NCBI GenBank assembly: GCA_030426145.1
Contig: JAUHZF010000051.1
Location: 1-35,208, forward strand
Source: Polyangia bacterium
Lineage (GTDB): Bacteria > Myxococcota_A > Polyangia > Polyangiales > Polyangiaceae
Direction of reading: 5' to 3'
Length of the DNA stretch: 35,208 nt
The notes beneath the pieces were generated by a model. It searched no databases, was not told the DNA's origin, and worked only from the letters and a program-made list of their open reading frames with translations. Below are positions 34,263 to 35,208 of the stretch, piece by piece. Position 1 is the stretch's first letter. The number at the start of each line of letters is the position of its first letter. Both the position numbers and the translations under genes were made by a program.

Positions 34263-35208
34263 CTAGGCGTTGAAGCAGAGCACCACCGGCGAGGGGTCGG
34301 GCTCACAGGCGGAGGCTTCGAGCACGAAGAGCAGCAGGTCGAGCCGATCGCAGCCGACCTCGAGTCGGCCGTCGATGGTCACGTCGGCCGCGGTCTCGTG
34401 GTGGGGGTAGAAGCGAACCTGGCGGCCGCCGTCCTGGATGATCAACGCACGGCCGTGCTCGAGCCGTGAACGGAGCAGGCGGGCGACCCGACGCAGAGCG
34501 GGCCCGCCGGGTACGTCGATGGCGAAGCCACGCGCACGATGACGCCAGCCGAAGCCGACCACGTTGATGCACTCGGTGGCGGATCCGTTGCGTTGCGCGC
34601 CCGCCTCCATCGCCGACACGAAGCCGGGGTCGGCCGTGAGGCTGGCGCGCGTGATGTCGGTGTCGAGTCGCGGAAGCCGACGGGCCACCTCGGTGAGCAG
34701 GCCCGCCCCCGACCAGAGCTCGCCCAGGGCGAGCTCGTCCGCGTGCAGACCCACCACCCGACGCACGTCGGAGATGGTGGACTCGGCGGCCAGGGTGAAG
34801 CCACGCATGGCCGTCTCGGGGCTCCCGCCGGTGATCGGTCGTCCCAGGGCGACGAGGGCGTGCAGTTCCAGCGGTCCCCGCTTCAGCTGGCGACGCGCGA
34901 GACGGGTGAGCAGCTGACGGGGCCACTCCGGGGGCTGGCCGTCGGCGGTGGCGGGCACGCGGAGGCTGAGCTCGTGGGTCAGCTGGGCGTCTGGATCGAT
35001 ATGCCTCGAGAGACCGTAGGTGACGAAGAGGTAGCCACCATCGGCACAGGGACAGATGCCGATGCTCCACACCGGCGGCCCGCCGTCTGCGAAGCGGTTG
35101 AGCCGTCGAGGGTCGAGGTTGTGCAGGACCTGGTCGAGGCCCGCCGTCCGCGCGACGGCCTCGTCGAGGGCTCGAACACCGACCTCATCGACCCGACGCG
35201 GCGCCCCT
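34263..35208 (-). CDS. SUFU-like (suppressor of fused) domain protein, 5' part off window
   Basis: The reading frame is open to the window edge, giving about 314 residues. The early text VWSIGICPC, YLFVTYGLSRH, LTHELSLRVPAT and PPEWPRQLLTRLAR matches the bacterial suppressor-of-fused domain, where an 'ELSLRVP ... W' pattern is typical. The middle and end (ELHALVALGRPITGGS ... TLAAESTISDVRRVVGLH ... VVLCFNA) are less conserved. Bacterial SUFU-domain proteins often occur as immunity proteins or in toxin-related loci, but nothing here proves such a role. GTG 35072 could serve as an internal start, but the upstream frame remains protein-like, so the gene is treated as partial. Confidence 0.68.
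   Translation of the reverse strand, partial: GAPRRVDEVGVRALDEAVARTAGLDQVLHNLDPRRLNRFADGGPPVWSIGICPCADGGYLFVTYGLSRHIDPDAQLTHELSLRVPATADGQPPEWPRQLLTRLARRQLKRGPLELHALVALGRPITGGSPETAMRGFTLAAESTISDVRRVVGLHADELALGELWSGAGLLTEVARRLPRLDTDITRASLTADPGFVSAMEAGAQRNGSATECINVVGFGWRHRARGFAIDVPGGPALRRVARLLRSRLEHGRALIIQDGGRQVRFYPHHETAADVTIDGRLEVGCDRLDLLLFVLEASACEPDPSPVVLCFNA

Overview
The window looks like chromosomal DNA of a very GC-rich member of the Myxococcota (deltaproteobacterial type, possibly near the Polyangia/Sandaracinus group). The reasons are strong G/C bias at third codon positions, many lipoproteins with a Ser/Gly-rich linker after the lipobox, a monomeric isocitrate dehydrogenase, sigma-54 activators, a giant Ser/Thr kinase with AAA, TPR and GAF parts, and a divergent REP-associated transposase of the type seen in myxobacteria. 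The species assignment is inference. No rRNA, tRNA or CRISPR array was found.

Layout. 1-7833: the 5' half of a monomeric NADP isocitrate dehydrogenase gene (minus), then envelope proteins: a glycine-rich lipoprotein, a beta-propeller-like lipoprotein overlapping a polytopic membrane protein, a small secreted or membrane protein, a Cys-containing lipoprotein, and a DUF1214-like gene lacking its 5' part. 7893-11987: three minus-strand genes encoding an ADP-ribosylglycohydrolase-family protein, a large protein with a HEPN-like C-terminus, and a ferritin-like diiron protein. 12134-13369: an MFS transporter. 13381-15011: a RAYT-like transposase gene between two inverted arrays of a related hairpin-forming repeat, i.e. 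a REPtron-like unit. 15093-19098: a small zinc-ribbon membrane protein whose 3' end carries a fragment of a paralogous sigma-54 regulator gene, an overlapping NtrB/NtrC-type kinase-regulator pair, and a membrane protein. 19099-23647: an L,D-transpeptidase-like lipoprotein and a penicillin-acylase-family lipoprotein separated by about 490 bases rich in inverted repeats. 23815-33720: a sigma-54 activator with a degenerate receiver, a subtilisin-like lipoprotein, a 1658-residue Ser/Thr kinase whose start codon overlaps the protease stop codon and whose C-terminus is a degenerate histidine kinase, and a protein with a degenerate receiver-like domain. 33721-35208 (minus): two small lipoproteins and a partial SUFU-like gene.

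The two places most likely to hold something undescribed are the transposase-repeat unit (13381-15011) and the protease/kinase/pseudo-two-component cluster (23815-33720). In the second, the phosphorelay-like parts have lost their phosphoacceptor or catalytic residues while the Ser/Thr kinase domain keeps its own. A third, weaker candidate is the HEPN-like plus ADP-ribosylglycohydrolase pair.
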